From CAVPRW01 sp046727435 [NCBI: bacterium] (GTDB lineage Bacteria; Tectomicrobia; Entotheonellia; J063), in NCBI GenBank assembly GCA_046727435.1, contig JBKPCR010000037.1, forward strand, positions 1-12,960: DNA of 12,960 bases. Direction: 5' to 3'. The notes beneath the pieces are model-generated. The model did no database searches and was not told the DNA's origin. It was given only the letters and a program-made list of their open reading frames with translations. The translations under genes were made by a program, and so were the position numbers. This document shows, in pieces, positions 6,327 to 12,960 of this stretch. Each line of letters opens with the position of its first letter. The stretch's first letter is position 1.

Positions 6327-7346
6327 ATGACGCTGGCGGGGCTGTTGATCACGCTGCTCAAAATCGCCGTTGTCTTCAACGCCGTGATGGCTGTGGTGAC
6401 CTTGTTAGTGTGGGTCGAACGCCGCGTCAGCGCTTTCATTCAAGACCGCCTGGGGCCCAATCGGGTGGGTCCGTATGGTCTGCTACAGCCCCTTGCGGAC
6501 GCCATCAAATTTATCCACAAGGAAGATCTGATCCCTGGACAAGTGGACCGGCGGGTCTTCATCATCGCGCCGGCTCTCTCCCTCATCCCCGCCTTGATCA
6601 CTTTCGCGGTGATTCCCTTTGGCGGCACACTTAGCATCCTCGGGTGGGAGATCCCGCTGGTCATCACCGATGTCAACATCGGCGTGCTCTACATTCTGGC
6701 CCTCTCCTCTCTGGGTGTGTACGGCATTGTGTTGGCCGGGTGGTCGTCGAATAATAAGTATTCGCTGCTGGGTGGCTTACGCTCGTCGGCGCAGATGATC
6801 AGCTACGAGCTGGCGCTGGGGCTGTCCATCGTCGGTGTGCTGCTGCTCACCGGCTCGCTGAGTCTGCGAGAGATAGTCTACGCCCAGTATGGCCTGTGGA
6901 ATGTGGTGAAGCAGCCACTGGGCTTTTTCATTTTCCTGGTGGCGGTGTTCGCCGAAACCAACCGGCTGCCGTTTGACCTCCCGGAGGCCGAGACCGAGCT
7001 GGTCGCGGGCTATCATACTGAGTACGCGGGCATGAAGTTCGCTATGTTCTTTATGGCCGAATATGCCAATATGGTCACCGCCTCGGCCTTGGTCGTGACG
7101 CTCTTCTTCGGGGGTTGGATGATCCCCTTTGTCTCCACACTCGGACCCTCGCCGTGGTGGCTCAGCATCCTGGAGATCCTTACCTTTGCCATCAAAGTTG
7201 CCGTCCTCCTCTTCCTCTTCGTTTGGGTGCGTTGGACCATCCCGCGCTTCCGCTACGACCAACTGATGATGTTGGGCTGGAAGGTGCTACTGCCGCTAGC
7301 CCTGCTCAATATCTTCGTGACAGCTGGAATCGTGGCCCTGACATAA
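6327..7346 (+). CDS. nuoH: NADH-quinone oxidoreductase subunit H
   Basis: NuoH (ND1 family) is the membrane subunit that, with NuoB and NuoD, forms the quinone chamber of complex I. The 339-residue product has about eight hydrophobic segments, the first at residues 4-28. The signatures QDRLGPNRVGPYGLLQPLAD (about 38-57) and ETNRLPFDLPEAETELVAGY (about 210-229) are intact, including the acidic loop residues that line the quinone path. Length is normal. It lies 18 bases after nuoG; AAAGG (6315-6319) is a plausible ribosome site. nuoI, the usual next gene, is absent; an SsuD-like monooxygenase gene follows instead after 26 bases. Confidence 0.95.
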   Translation: MTLAGLLITLLKIAVVFNAVMAVVTLLVWVERRVSAFIQDRLGPNRVGPYGLLQPLADAIKFIHKEDLIPGQVDRRVFIIAPALSLIPALITFAVIPFGGTLSILGWEIPLVITDVNIGVLYILALSSLGVYGIVLAGWSSNNKYSLLGGLRSSAQMISYELALGLSIVGVLLLTGSLSLREIVYAQYGLWNVVKQPLGFFIFLVAVFAETNRLPFDLPEAETELVAGYHTEYAGMKFAMFFMAEYANMVTASALVVTLFFGGWMIPFVSTLGPSPWWLSILEILTFAIKVAVLLFLFVWVRWTIPRFRYDQLMMLGWKVLLPLALLNIFVTAGIVALT

Positions 7347-7372
7347 AGCCCTCCAAGGAGGTTCATGCGACA

Positions 7373-8542
7373 ATGTCTGGTGAGGGAATCGAAACCGCAG
7401 CAGGTTTAGACCTGTCGCACGATGCGAGGCAAGGTGTCGAACTGATAGGCATGATCGGCGTGCAGCCGGAGACACGGATGCCGGGAGCTAGAACGGGGGT
7501 GATTGGTGGCAGTGTGGACCCCCAGTACCTACGCCGGTTTGCCCAGGCCCACGAAGAGTCGGGCTTTGACACGGTGCTGATCGGGTACGCCTCCACGGCA
7601 GCCGAAGGTTTCACCGTGGCTGGATATGCTGCGGCAGCGACTGAGCGTTTGCGGTTCCTCATTGCCCACCGCCCAGGCTTTGTGGCCCCGACGCTCGCCG
7701 CCCGGACGGCGGCCACCCTGGATCACTTGACGGGTGGCCGCATCGCCCTGCACATCATCTCTGGTGGGAACGACGCTGAGCAACAGCGTGATGGCGATTG
7801 GTTGGACCATGATGCCCGCTATCGACGCACCGACGAGTATCTCGATGTAGTGCGTCGGGTGTGGACCAGCGACAGACCATTTGATTACGAGGGCGAGTTC
7901 TACCGCGTGTGTAACGCCTTCTCAGACGTCAAACCGCTGCAGCAACCTTATGTCCCCCTCTATTTTGGGGGTGCCTCAGAGGCTGCCCTAGCTGCAGGGG
8001 CGAAGCACTGTGACGTCTATGCCTTCTGGGGTGAGCCGGTGGCGGCGGTGAAAGAACGTATCGCGGCCGTACGCACCGCGGCGCGCCCGTATGGCCGCAA
8101 TCCACGCTTCAGTGTGTCGGTTAGGCCCATTCTCGGGGCCACAGAAGCGGAGGCCTGGGAGCGGGCACACACCATCCTGGCGCAGGTCCAAACGAGCGGC
8201 CCCTCAACGCCTATTGCAAGGCAGCCGAAAGCCGTAGGATCACAGCGACTCCTCGCCTTTGCGGCACAAAGCGATGTGCATGACAAGCGCCTTTGGATGC
8301 CGATCGCCTCAGCAACGGGCGCGGCCGGCAATACGTCAGCCCTGGTCGGCACACCGGAGCAAGTGTGTGAAGCACTCCTCGCCTACTTCGATGCAGGCGT
8401 CTCCACGCTGCTGATCCGCGGCTTCAATCCGCTCCATGATGCCATGGAATACGGACGTGAGCTGATCCCCCTGGTACGAGCCCAAGTGGCACGCCGAATG
8501 GAGCAGCACCGAACCAAATTCACGGCACTCAGTAGAAAGTAA
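7373..8542 (+). CDS. SsuD-like LLM-class flavin-dependent monooxygenase
   Basis: The 389-residue protein has the luciferase-like TIM-barrel fold of reduced-FMN monooxygenases. It matches the alkanesulfonate monooxygenase (SsuD) pattern: FLIAHRPGFVAPTLAARTAA (95-114), TLDHLTGGR, DGDWLDHDARY (140-150), QPYVPLYFGGASE (191-203), AFWGEP, and a late GGAG-like block at AGNTSALVGTPEQVCEALL. SsuD enzymes release sulfite from alkanesulfonates, but relatives act on other substrates, so the substrate is open. No ssuE reductase or ssuABC transporter is nearby. ATG 7373 gives the family frame; AAGGAGG at 7354-7360 is its ribosome site, somewhat distant. The frame is open upstream through nuoH, but that part has no family sequence. 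It ends the likely trxA-nuoCGH operon. Confidence 0.88.
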   Translation: MSGEGIETAAGLDLSHDARQGVELIGMIGVQPETRMPGARTGVIGGSVDPQYLRRFAQAHEESGFDTVLIGYASTAAEGFTVAGYAAAATERLRFLIAHRPGFVAPTLAARTAATLDHLTGGRIALHIISGGNDAEQQRDGDWLDHDARYRRTDEYLDVVRRVWTSDRPFDYEGEFYRVCNAFSDVKPLQQPYVPLYFGGASEAALAAGAKHCDVYAFWGEPVAAVKERIAAVRTAARPYGRNPRFSVSVRPILGATEAEAWERAHTILAQVQTSGPSTPIARQPKAVGSQRLLAFAAQSDVHDKRLWMPIASATGAAGNTSALVGTPEQVCEALLAYFDAGVSTLLIRGFNPLHDAMEYGRELIPLVRAQVARRMEQHRTKFTALSRK

Positions 8543-8567
8543 CCTGCTTCAGCGCATCCTCTTCATG

Positions 8568-8589
8568 CTCCCTCTCGCCTGAGAGGGAG
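8568..8589. terminator. Palindrome between convergent genes, possible bidirectional terminator
   Basis: A perfect 9-bp stem, CTCCCTCTC paired with GAGAGGGAG, has a 4-nt GCCT loop. It lies 25 bases after the monooxygenase stop and before the end of the convergent minus-strand gene. No T-run follows on either strand, so it may equally be a dispersed palindromic repeat. Confidence 0.4.
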
Positions 8590-8664
8590 TGACAGCGGCA
8601 GATCCTGCCTCAGATCGCCCCCACGTCGCAGACTGCCTTGAACCCGATGCTGCACCAGCCGGAC

Positions 8665-9741
8665 TCAGTTCCCGGTAACTTCCCGCGCCGATTGGCCATA
8701 TCGAGGTATGGCAACGATTCGCCTGAAAATGGGCCACTTCTGGTCCGAACCTTCAGGCAAGCGCCTCCCATATGGCCTTGGCCGTTCGTGACGCTTCGGT
8801 CGATTGGCCGGCGGCAGGGCGAACGACCACCATGTCGCTGCACGTCCATCGGTGGGCCGCGTGGGTCCATCACGGCGGCGATAGGCCACATCAGGCGAGG
8901 GGAAGAGACGGTAGACATGGGCCTCAAACTCTGGGCTGGCCATCACGGCGTCCTCGGGCGTCGTCAGCTGCCCAGCCAGATCGTCCATCCACCACGCCAG
9001 GCCCCCCGCATCCGGCTCACGGGCCAAGAGGCCCCGATACAATACCGTCACGTGGTCGGCGAGCGTGCGGGGCACGCTCAGGTATTCCAGACTGTTGAAG
9101 AAGAACTCCACGGCGTCCTGGAGGGCACACCAGGTGACGATGTCGGCCGTCCACCAGACTACCTCATCCCAACTGGGGACCCGCTTGAGGACCTGCTGAT
9201 ACAGGCGGCCGACCAGGAGCGTCACCGCCCCCAGGTCCTGGCAGTCGGGTACCAGGTGCTGGAACTCTGGCGAGTCGATAAACTCCGGCAGCAGCATGTT
9301 AAAGTGATCCAGGACCGCCTGCACCCACCAGTCCAACTCCGCTGGCGCCGGGTCCCGCCCCAGTATGGCTTGATAGAGGGCCTCCACATACTGCCAGGGA
9401 TTGACAGGGCGCTGGCGAAATTCCGGTCCGTCGAAGACCACATGCAGCATCCCACGCACGGTGTCTGGGGTCGGCTCGGTGGCCAACAGGTCAACCCAGT
9501 AGGCCACCTCCGAAGCACTGGGCTGGCGTGCGAAGGCCGCCAGATAGACGTCGGTCACAAAGGTCTCCAATTGGGCAAGGTAGGGTTCAGGATCGGCGGC
9601 AGGACAACCCAGCGCCTCATAGCGCGCCAGCAGATTGTCGGTGGCGTCCCTGGCCGAAAACGAGCCGGCCGCCACCAGTTTTCCGTCCGGCTGCTGGAGC
9701 AGGGCACTGGGTAATTCACTACTCCCGGCGTGGGTGATCAC
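8665..9741 (-). CDS. DUF4214-repeat protein with partial Delta-60 repeat, 5'-truncated
   Basis: The frame encodes 358 residues from a GTG. The N-terminus has QQPDGKLVAAGSF and LLARY, typical of Delta-60 repeats of secreted or surface proteins. That repeat starts further upstream: the same frame is open to 9870 and reads ILARYLPDGRLNPTFGAGG, but has no ATG, GTG or TTG start beyond 9741 and meets a stop at 9871-9873. The gene has therefore probably lost its 5' end, including any signal peptide. Residues about 62-272 hold four DUF4214-like repeats (LYQAILGRDPAPAELDWWV, LYRGLLAREPDAGGLAWWM and two others), each closing near SPEF or similar. After about residue 283 the sequence turns Arg-, Pro- and Trp-rich and unlike the family, suggesting a lost or shifted 3' end. 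The function of DUF4214 is not established. Confidence 0.7.
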   Translation of the reverse strand: MITHAGSSELPSALLQQPDGKLVAAGSFSARDATDNLLARYEALGCPAADPEPYLAQLETFVTDVYLAAFARQPSASEVAYWVDLLATEPTPDTVRGMLHVVFDGPEFRQRPVNPWQYVEALYQAILGRDPAPAELDWWVQAVLDHFNMLLPEFIDSPEFQHLVPDCQDLGAVTLLVGRLYQQVLKRVPSWDEVVWWTADIVTWCALQDAVEFFFNSLEYLSVPRTLADHVTVLYRGLLAREPDAGGLAWWMDDLAGQLTTPEDAVMASPEFEAHVYRLFPSPDVAYRRRDGPTRPTDGRAATWWSFALPPANRPKRHERPRPYGRRLPEGSDQKWPIFRRIVAIPRYGQSAREVTGN

Positions 9742-9870
9742 GAGGCCTCCCGCACCAAAGGTGGGATTCAGGCGGCCATCGGGCAGGTAGCGCGCCAGGA
9801 TCGTATTGCTGATGCGCAGTGCCAGAGAAATGGGCGAATCTATCGAGATCGCGCTGAACTGGCCAATTCC

Positions 9871-10140
9871 TCACGGAGGTTCGAAGGAGCTCTTGCACGA
9901 GGGCTAGAACCTCGTTCGGCTCCCGCCGCATGAGCGTACCGTAACCCAATATGTTAAGTACACCAAAGGCAGCGGGTGCGGATTCCATATTCGGAATGAA
10001 CTCCCTTGCGAGTCGACGTAGATTTCGGGGCCATCTAACCCCGCAGCGCTCCCAACTCGGAACGCTGGTCGGGTTGCCCGCCTAGACATCATGACTTCCG
10101 GGAGGGTAGGCTGACCCCCGGTTCACACCGCGGGTTCGCA
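9871..10140. other. Stretch without a gene; probable IS110 left leader at its right edge
   Basis: No frame shows recognisable motifs. A minus-strand frame near 9870-9950 reads LALVQELLRTSVRNW and may be a transposon scrap, but I cannot assign it. The last 40 bases before the IS3 element resemble, from memory, the leader that precedes IS110 transposases of this type. Confidence 0.3.
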
Positions 10141-10174
10141 TACCTGTTGTGGTCAAGGAAAAACGGACACTGAG

Positions 10175-11044
10175 TTAAGCTACTTTCGCTAATAACTCAT
10201 AGTCATGAGGGCTAACATAGCCTAAATATGAGTGCAACCGCTTGCTGTTATAGAACATCTCGATGTAATCGATTACGTCAGATCGCGCATCCTGTCGGGT
10301 CATATAATGACGCAGATCTGTCCGTTCGCGTTTCAAACTGCCAAAGAATCGCTCGGCCACCGCATTGTCCAAGCACTCGTCCGTGCGACTCATACTACAA
10401 CGAAGGCCGTAGGTCGCCAGCAGGCGTTGGTAGTCGTGACAGGCATATTGACTTCCACGATCGGAATGGTGCAGGAGCCCCGTCGTGGGACCCCGGCGCC
10501 CCAGCGCCATCCGGAGTGCCTCTTGCACTAGGGCGGAATTGATGTGGGAACTCATAGCCCAGCCCACCACCTTCCGCGAATACAAATCTAGTAGCACGGC
10601 GACGTATAGCCACCCCTCCGCGGTCCAGACATAGGTCATATCCCCGGCCCAGACGTGATTGGGTTTTTCGACCTCAAACTGCCGCGCCAAGAGATTCGGC
10701 GCGACCGTATAGTGATGCTGACTGTCGGTGGTGACCGGTCCCCGACGGGTCCGACGCCGCACCGCGAGGCCCGCATCCTGCATCAAACGCCTGGCCTTCG
10801 CCCGTCCCACAGCAAAGCCCTGGGCTTGCAGTTGCTTGGCCATCCGCCGACTCCCATAACTCTGCCCCGTCTCCGCATGAATCGCTTTGACCCACGCCAG
10901 CAGGGCTACCTCGTCTCGATCGATCCGGGGGGCAGCTTGCTGTTGGGCATACGCGTAAAATCCGCTGCGACTCCCGTCCAATACCTCACATAAGACCGCA
11001 GTTGGCCAGGTCTCCCGGTGATGGAGGATAAAGGCATATCTCAT
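10175..11044 (-). CDS. IS3-family transposase OrfB (catalytic part)
   Basis: The 289-residue product carries the rve/DDE integrase core. D135 lies in VWAGDMTYVW, D195 in LHHSDRGSQY and E231 in DNAVAERFFGSLKRE, with the 35-residue spacing between the last two that is characteristic of IS3 (DD35E). An N-terminal HTH_21-type segment has SYGSRRMAKQL. The end FYNSKRLHSYLGYVSPHDYE is typical. Its ATG overlaps the orfA stop by four bases. The frame is open further upstream across the slippery site in orfA, so the active enzyme is likely the OrfAB fusion made by -1 frameshifting. Confidence 0.93.
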   Translation of the reverse strand: MRYAFILHHRETWPTAVLCEVLDGSRSGFYAYAQQQAAPRIDRDEVALLAWVKAIHAETGQSYGSRRMAKQLQAQGFAVGRAKARRLMQDAGLAVRRRTRRGPVTTDSQHHYTVAPNLLARQFEVEKPNHVWAGDMTYVWTAEGWLYVAVLLDLYSRKVVGWAMSSHINSALVQEALRMALGRRGPTTGLLHHSDRGSQYACHDYQRLLATYGLRCSMSRTDECLDNAVAERFFGSLKRERTDLRHYMTRQDARSDVIDYIEMFYNSKRLHSYLGYVSPHDYELLAKVA

Positions 11045-11340
11045 CTCGACTCGCTGGCAAAAAAGCCCAAGGCTTTTTTTAAAATGTCGCGCTCTATTCG
11101 CAAGCGCATGTTTTCTTCCCGCAATCGGTGGAGTTCTTCCTGCGCGAGCGACACTCGGCCGTTGCCTGGAAAGGCGGCGTGCTCTTCCTCCACGAGCTCA
11201 CGTTTCCAGCGCTGGAGCATATTGGGATTGAGCCCGAGATTCCGGGCCGCTTCGGCCAGCGCATATCCCTGCTCCGTTACCAGATGGATAGCTTCTCGTT
11301 TGAATTCCGCGGTATAGGTACGGCGTTTGTCTGGCATCAT
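11041..11340 (-). CDS. IS3-family transposase OrfA (DNA-binding part)
   Basis: The 99-residue product has a helix-turn-helix of the transposase_8 type (RRTYTAEFKREAIHLVTEQG, LAEAARNLGLNPNMLQRWKR) that recognises the element's ends. A leucine-zipper-like C-terminal helix (EELHRLREENMRLRIERDIL) serves for oligomerisation with OrfAB. ATG 11337 is an alternative start. Codons TTA AAA AAA near the end place an A-AAA-AAA slippery heptamer in frame. Confidence 0.92.
   Translation of the reverse strand: MMPDKRRTYTAEFKREAIHLVTEQGYALAEAARNLGLNPNMLQRWKRELVEEEHAAFPGNGRVSLAQEELHRLREENMRLRIERDILKKALGFFASESR
11074..11080 (-). promoter_or_regulatory. A7 slippery site for -1 frameshift OrfA to OrfB
   Basis: On the minus strand the run is TTA AAA AAA GCC in the orfA frame. 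A -1 slip continues as AAA AGC CTT and stays open through CAG CGA GTC GAG into the orfB ATG without a stop. This is the standard way IS3 elements make the OrfAB transposase. Confidence 0.8.
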
Positions 11341-11470
11341 CGGACACCTCCCCTCGCTATCTTACCACTCTTATTCAGGTGTCCGTTTCCATTAAACCAC
11401 AACAACCATACGCCAGAGCCGCATCATGCATCGCACCATGCACGCTCCACCACGAACTCGGAGGTCAACC

Positions 11471-12543
11471 ATGCGTTACTCTAGCACACTCTATGTCGGG
11501 CTGGATGTGCACAAAGAATCCATCGCTGTCGCGTCTGCCAGTGAGGCGCGCGACAGCGACATTGACAAGCCTATCCGCACCCTGACCTCGAAAGCGCAAC
11601 AGCTCGACTTCGTCTACGCAGCTCGGTCCTGCGGGTACTGGCTCTAGCGCTATCTCAGCCGCAAGCAACTGCGGTGCTGGGTCGTGGCCCCCTCACTGGT
11701 CCCGAAGAAAGCGGGCGACCGCGTCAAAACCGATCGACGCGATGCGACCCAGCTCGCCCGGCTCATGCGTTCCGGCGATTTGACCGCGGTCGATGTCCCA
11801 ACGGTCGAGGACGAGGCGATCCGTGACCTCGCCCGCGCGCGTGAGGAGGCGATCCGGGATCGCCAGGCCGCCAAGCACCGGTTGAAGGCCGTCCTGCGGC
11901 GCCAGGATATCCGGAATGAGGGCCGTGCCACGTGGGGGCCGGCCCATCTGCGCTGGCTGACGGAAGTGGTCTGTCCGACGCCCGCCCAGCAGATCGTCTT
12001 CCAGGAGTATGTCCGGGCCGTTGCTGAACATGACGAACGACTCCAGCGCCTGGAGACTGCACTCCGAAGCAGGTCCAGGCTTGGCGCCTGCACCCGGTCG
12101 TCCAGGCGCTCTAGGCCATGCGCGGCGTCCAGTTCACCGTGGCCGTCACTCTCAGCGCTGAACTCGGCGACCTCACTCGTTTCGACAACTCCCGACAGCT
12201 CATGAGTTATCTGGGCCTCACCCCCAGTGAGTACTCCAGTGGCGAACGCCGCCGTCAAGGCACCTTCACCAAAGCCGGCAACACGTTCGCCCGCCGAGCC
12301 CTCATCGAGGGGGCTTGGTCCTACCGTTATCCGGCCAAGGTCAGCCGCCATCTCCAATTGCGATTGGAGGAGTGACCTAAGGCCATCCAGGACATCAGTT
12401 GGAAAGCTCAGGTACGCTTGTGCAGGCGTTTCCGACAACTCACCGCACGTGGGAAGCATGCCAACCAGGTCGTGGTAGCTATCGCCCGGGAAATGGCCGC
12501 CTTCGTCTGGGCCATCGCGCGTGAGGTGCAAATCGCTCGCTAA
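11471..12543 (+). pseudogene. IS110-family transposase, decayed
   Basis: IS110 transposases are DEDD RuvC-like recombinases guided by a bridge RNA. The start is clear: GGAGG then [20 protein letters not shown] with the first acidic residue. The block [20 protein letters not shown] follows, with [19 protein letters not shown] further on. The C-terminal serine-containing domain is present too ([56 protein letters not shown]), then HANQVVVAIAREMAAF to the stop at 12541-12543. Lesions are a TAG at 11645-11647, a frameshift near 12062-12070, a TAG at 12112-12114 and a TGA at 12373-12375. Family sequence resumes after each, so these are point lesions in an otherwise full-length gene. It cannot make active recombinase. 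Confidence 0.88.
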
Positions 12544-12815
12544 ACCCCGTATTCAGGAGGCACGCTCTGACCATCGGATGGGAGGCAGCCGCGGTTTGGC
12601 GCAATCCTCGTCAGCGTGAAGCGGCTGCAAGAAACCCGCGTGCCTAGATCGAGGCAGGCGCCCGACGGCTACAAGTCAGGTGGTACCCAACCCACGGATA
12701 TCAGCATGATCAACCGTCGCGATTACTGGCTCCCTCTCTTCCGATGATCAGCGTATAAAAAATGAAAATGGACACTCTACGCGCTCCCTAAATAAATCCT
12801 TGACATCGGAAGTCA
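12544..12815 (+). ncRNA. IS110 3' non-coding end, candidate guide-RNA region
   Basis: About 270 bases without a gene follow the transposase remnant. A 7-bp perfect stem CAGCCGC/GCGGCTG (12586-12592 with 12621-12627) encloses a 28-nt loop. The stretch ends with TTGACATCGGAAGTCATATC (12800-12819), which I take as the right terminus. TTGACA near the end could act as the -35 of a promoter formed when the element circularises. Guide RNAs of IS110-type elements lie in long non-coding ends. Whether this one is on the right (as in IS1111-like elements) or the left (as in IS621) is not shown by the sequence. Confidence 0.35.
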
Positions 12816-12831
12816 TATCAACGCTCCCGGT

Positions 12832-12896
12832 GAGCGGCGGCCCACAGGGACGGAGCCACGCATGGGCACAGAGCCTGCGCTGTGGGCCGTCCGCTC
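12832..12896. repeat. Large imperfect inverted repeat beside the IS110 right end
   Basis: GAGCGGCGGCCCACAG (12832-12847) pairs with CTGTGGGCCGTCCGCTC (12880-12896), with one extra base in the right arm and a 32-nt centre. It starts some 15-20 bases after the proposed IS110 terminus. Such palindromes are frequent IS110 targets. It could also be a transcription terminator or REP-like element, but no T-run follows. The remaining bases to the window end show no gene. Confidence 0.6.
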
Positions 12897-12960
12897 CCCT
12901 GGGTGGTTAGGTGGGGGCTCTGGAAGGGACACCGGCCTTCCCCACTACCATCCCCTGCTC

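Larger units (their letters stand above)
10145..11404 (-). mobile_element. Complete IS3-family insertion sequence, 1260 bp
   Basis: The element begins TGTTGTGGT and ends ACCACAACA, giving the TG...CA termini of IS3 elements. The 26-bp ends (10145-10170 and 11379-11404) are inverted repeats matching at 20 positions, all sharing AAACGGACAC inside. The flanks carry ACC on both sides (10142-10144 and 11405-11407), a 3-bp target duplication. Two overlapping genes, orfA and orfB, fill the unit on the minus strand without lesions. Intact ends, duplication and genes suggest a recent and possibly still active insertion, in contrast to the decayed elements around it. Confidence 0.9.

Noticed and set aside
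8638-9714. A 358-codon open frame on the + strand
   Set aside because: It is antisense to the DUF4214 gene and has no domain; repeat structure and Delta-60 motifs are on the minus strand.
12118-12375. Independent small gene beginning [10 protein letters not shown]
   Set aside because: It is the C-terminal part of the IS110 transposase separated by a frameshift and stops, not a gene of its own.
1-12960. CRISPR arrays and tRNA genes
   Set aside because: No regularly spaced direct repeats and no TTCGA-loop or acceptor-stem combinations that would support a tRNA were seen by eye.

Overview
The window looks like moderately GC-rich bacterial chromosome from an environmental, possibly uncultured lineage. 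A quiet metabolic core (trxA, nuoC, nuoG, nuoH and a flavin monooxygenase) lies between two mobile-element-rich flanks full of decayed genes. The lineage cannot be fixed from the sequence. The short N7-bearing NuoG and the small ADP-forming acyl-CoA synthetase would suit an NC10/Tectomicrobia/deltaproteobacteria-like bacterium, but that is only an impression.

Left flank (1-2570). The window opens inside or at the 5' edge of a group II intron without a maturase gene (about 1-668, domains V and VI recognisable). It is followed by what looks like integron gene cassettes. A TIR-domain gene (726-1340) ends inside a well-formed attC-like site (about 1289-1357), and a second cassette-like gene of unknown function follows (1421-1843). 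After it come an orphan promoter with a palindrome (1847-1894), a shattered IS701-family transposase on the minus strand (about 1905-2462) and a 104-bp MITE-like element with 16-bp perfect terminal repeats and TTA target duplications (2463-2572). No integrase gene is seen.

Core (3011-8542, all +). An acyl-CoA synthetase (ADP-forming) beta/ATP-grasp gene is broken by two one-base deficits at G runs. Then come thioredoxin, NuoC, NuoG, NuoH and an SsuD-like LLM monooxygenase, with gaps of 4, 10, 18 and 26 bases, so trxA to the monooxygenase reads as one operon. The nuo set is incomplete: D, E and F are missing between C and G, and neither A/B nor I is adjacent.

Right flank (8568-12960). A palindrome separates the operon from a convergent minus-strand gene with a Delta-60-like N-terminus and four DUF4214-like repeats, truncated at its 5' end. 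An intact IS3-family element (10145-11404, 1260 bp, TG...CA ends, ACC duplication, orfA/orfB with an A7 slippery site) follows. It sits just upstream of a decayed IS110-family transposase (11471-12543), apparently within that older element's leader. The IS110 3' non-coding end (12544 to about 12815) is long and may hold a guide (bridge/seek) RNA. It abuts a large imperfect inverted repeat (12832-12896). No rRNA, tRNA or CRISPR array was recognised.
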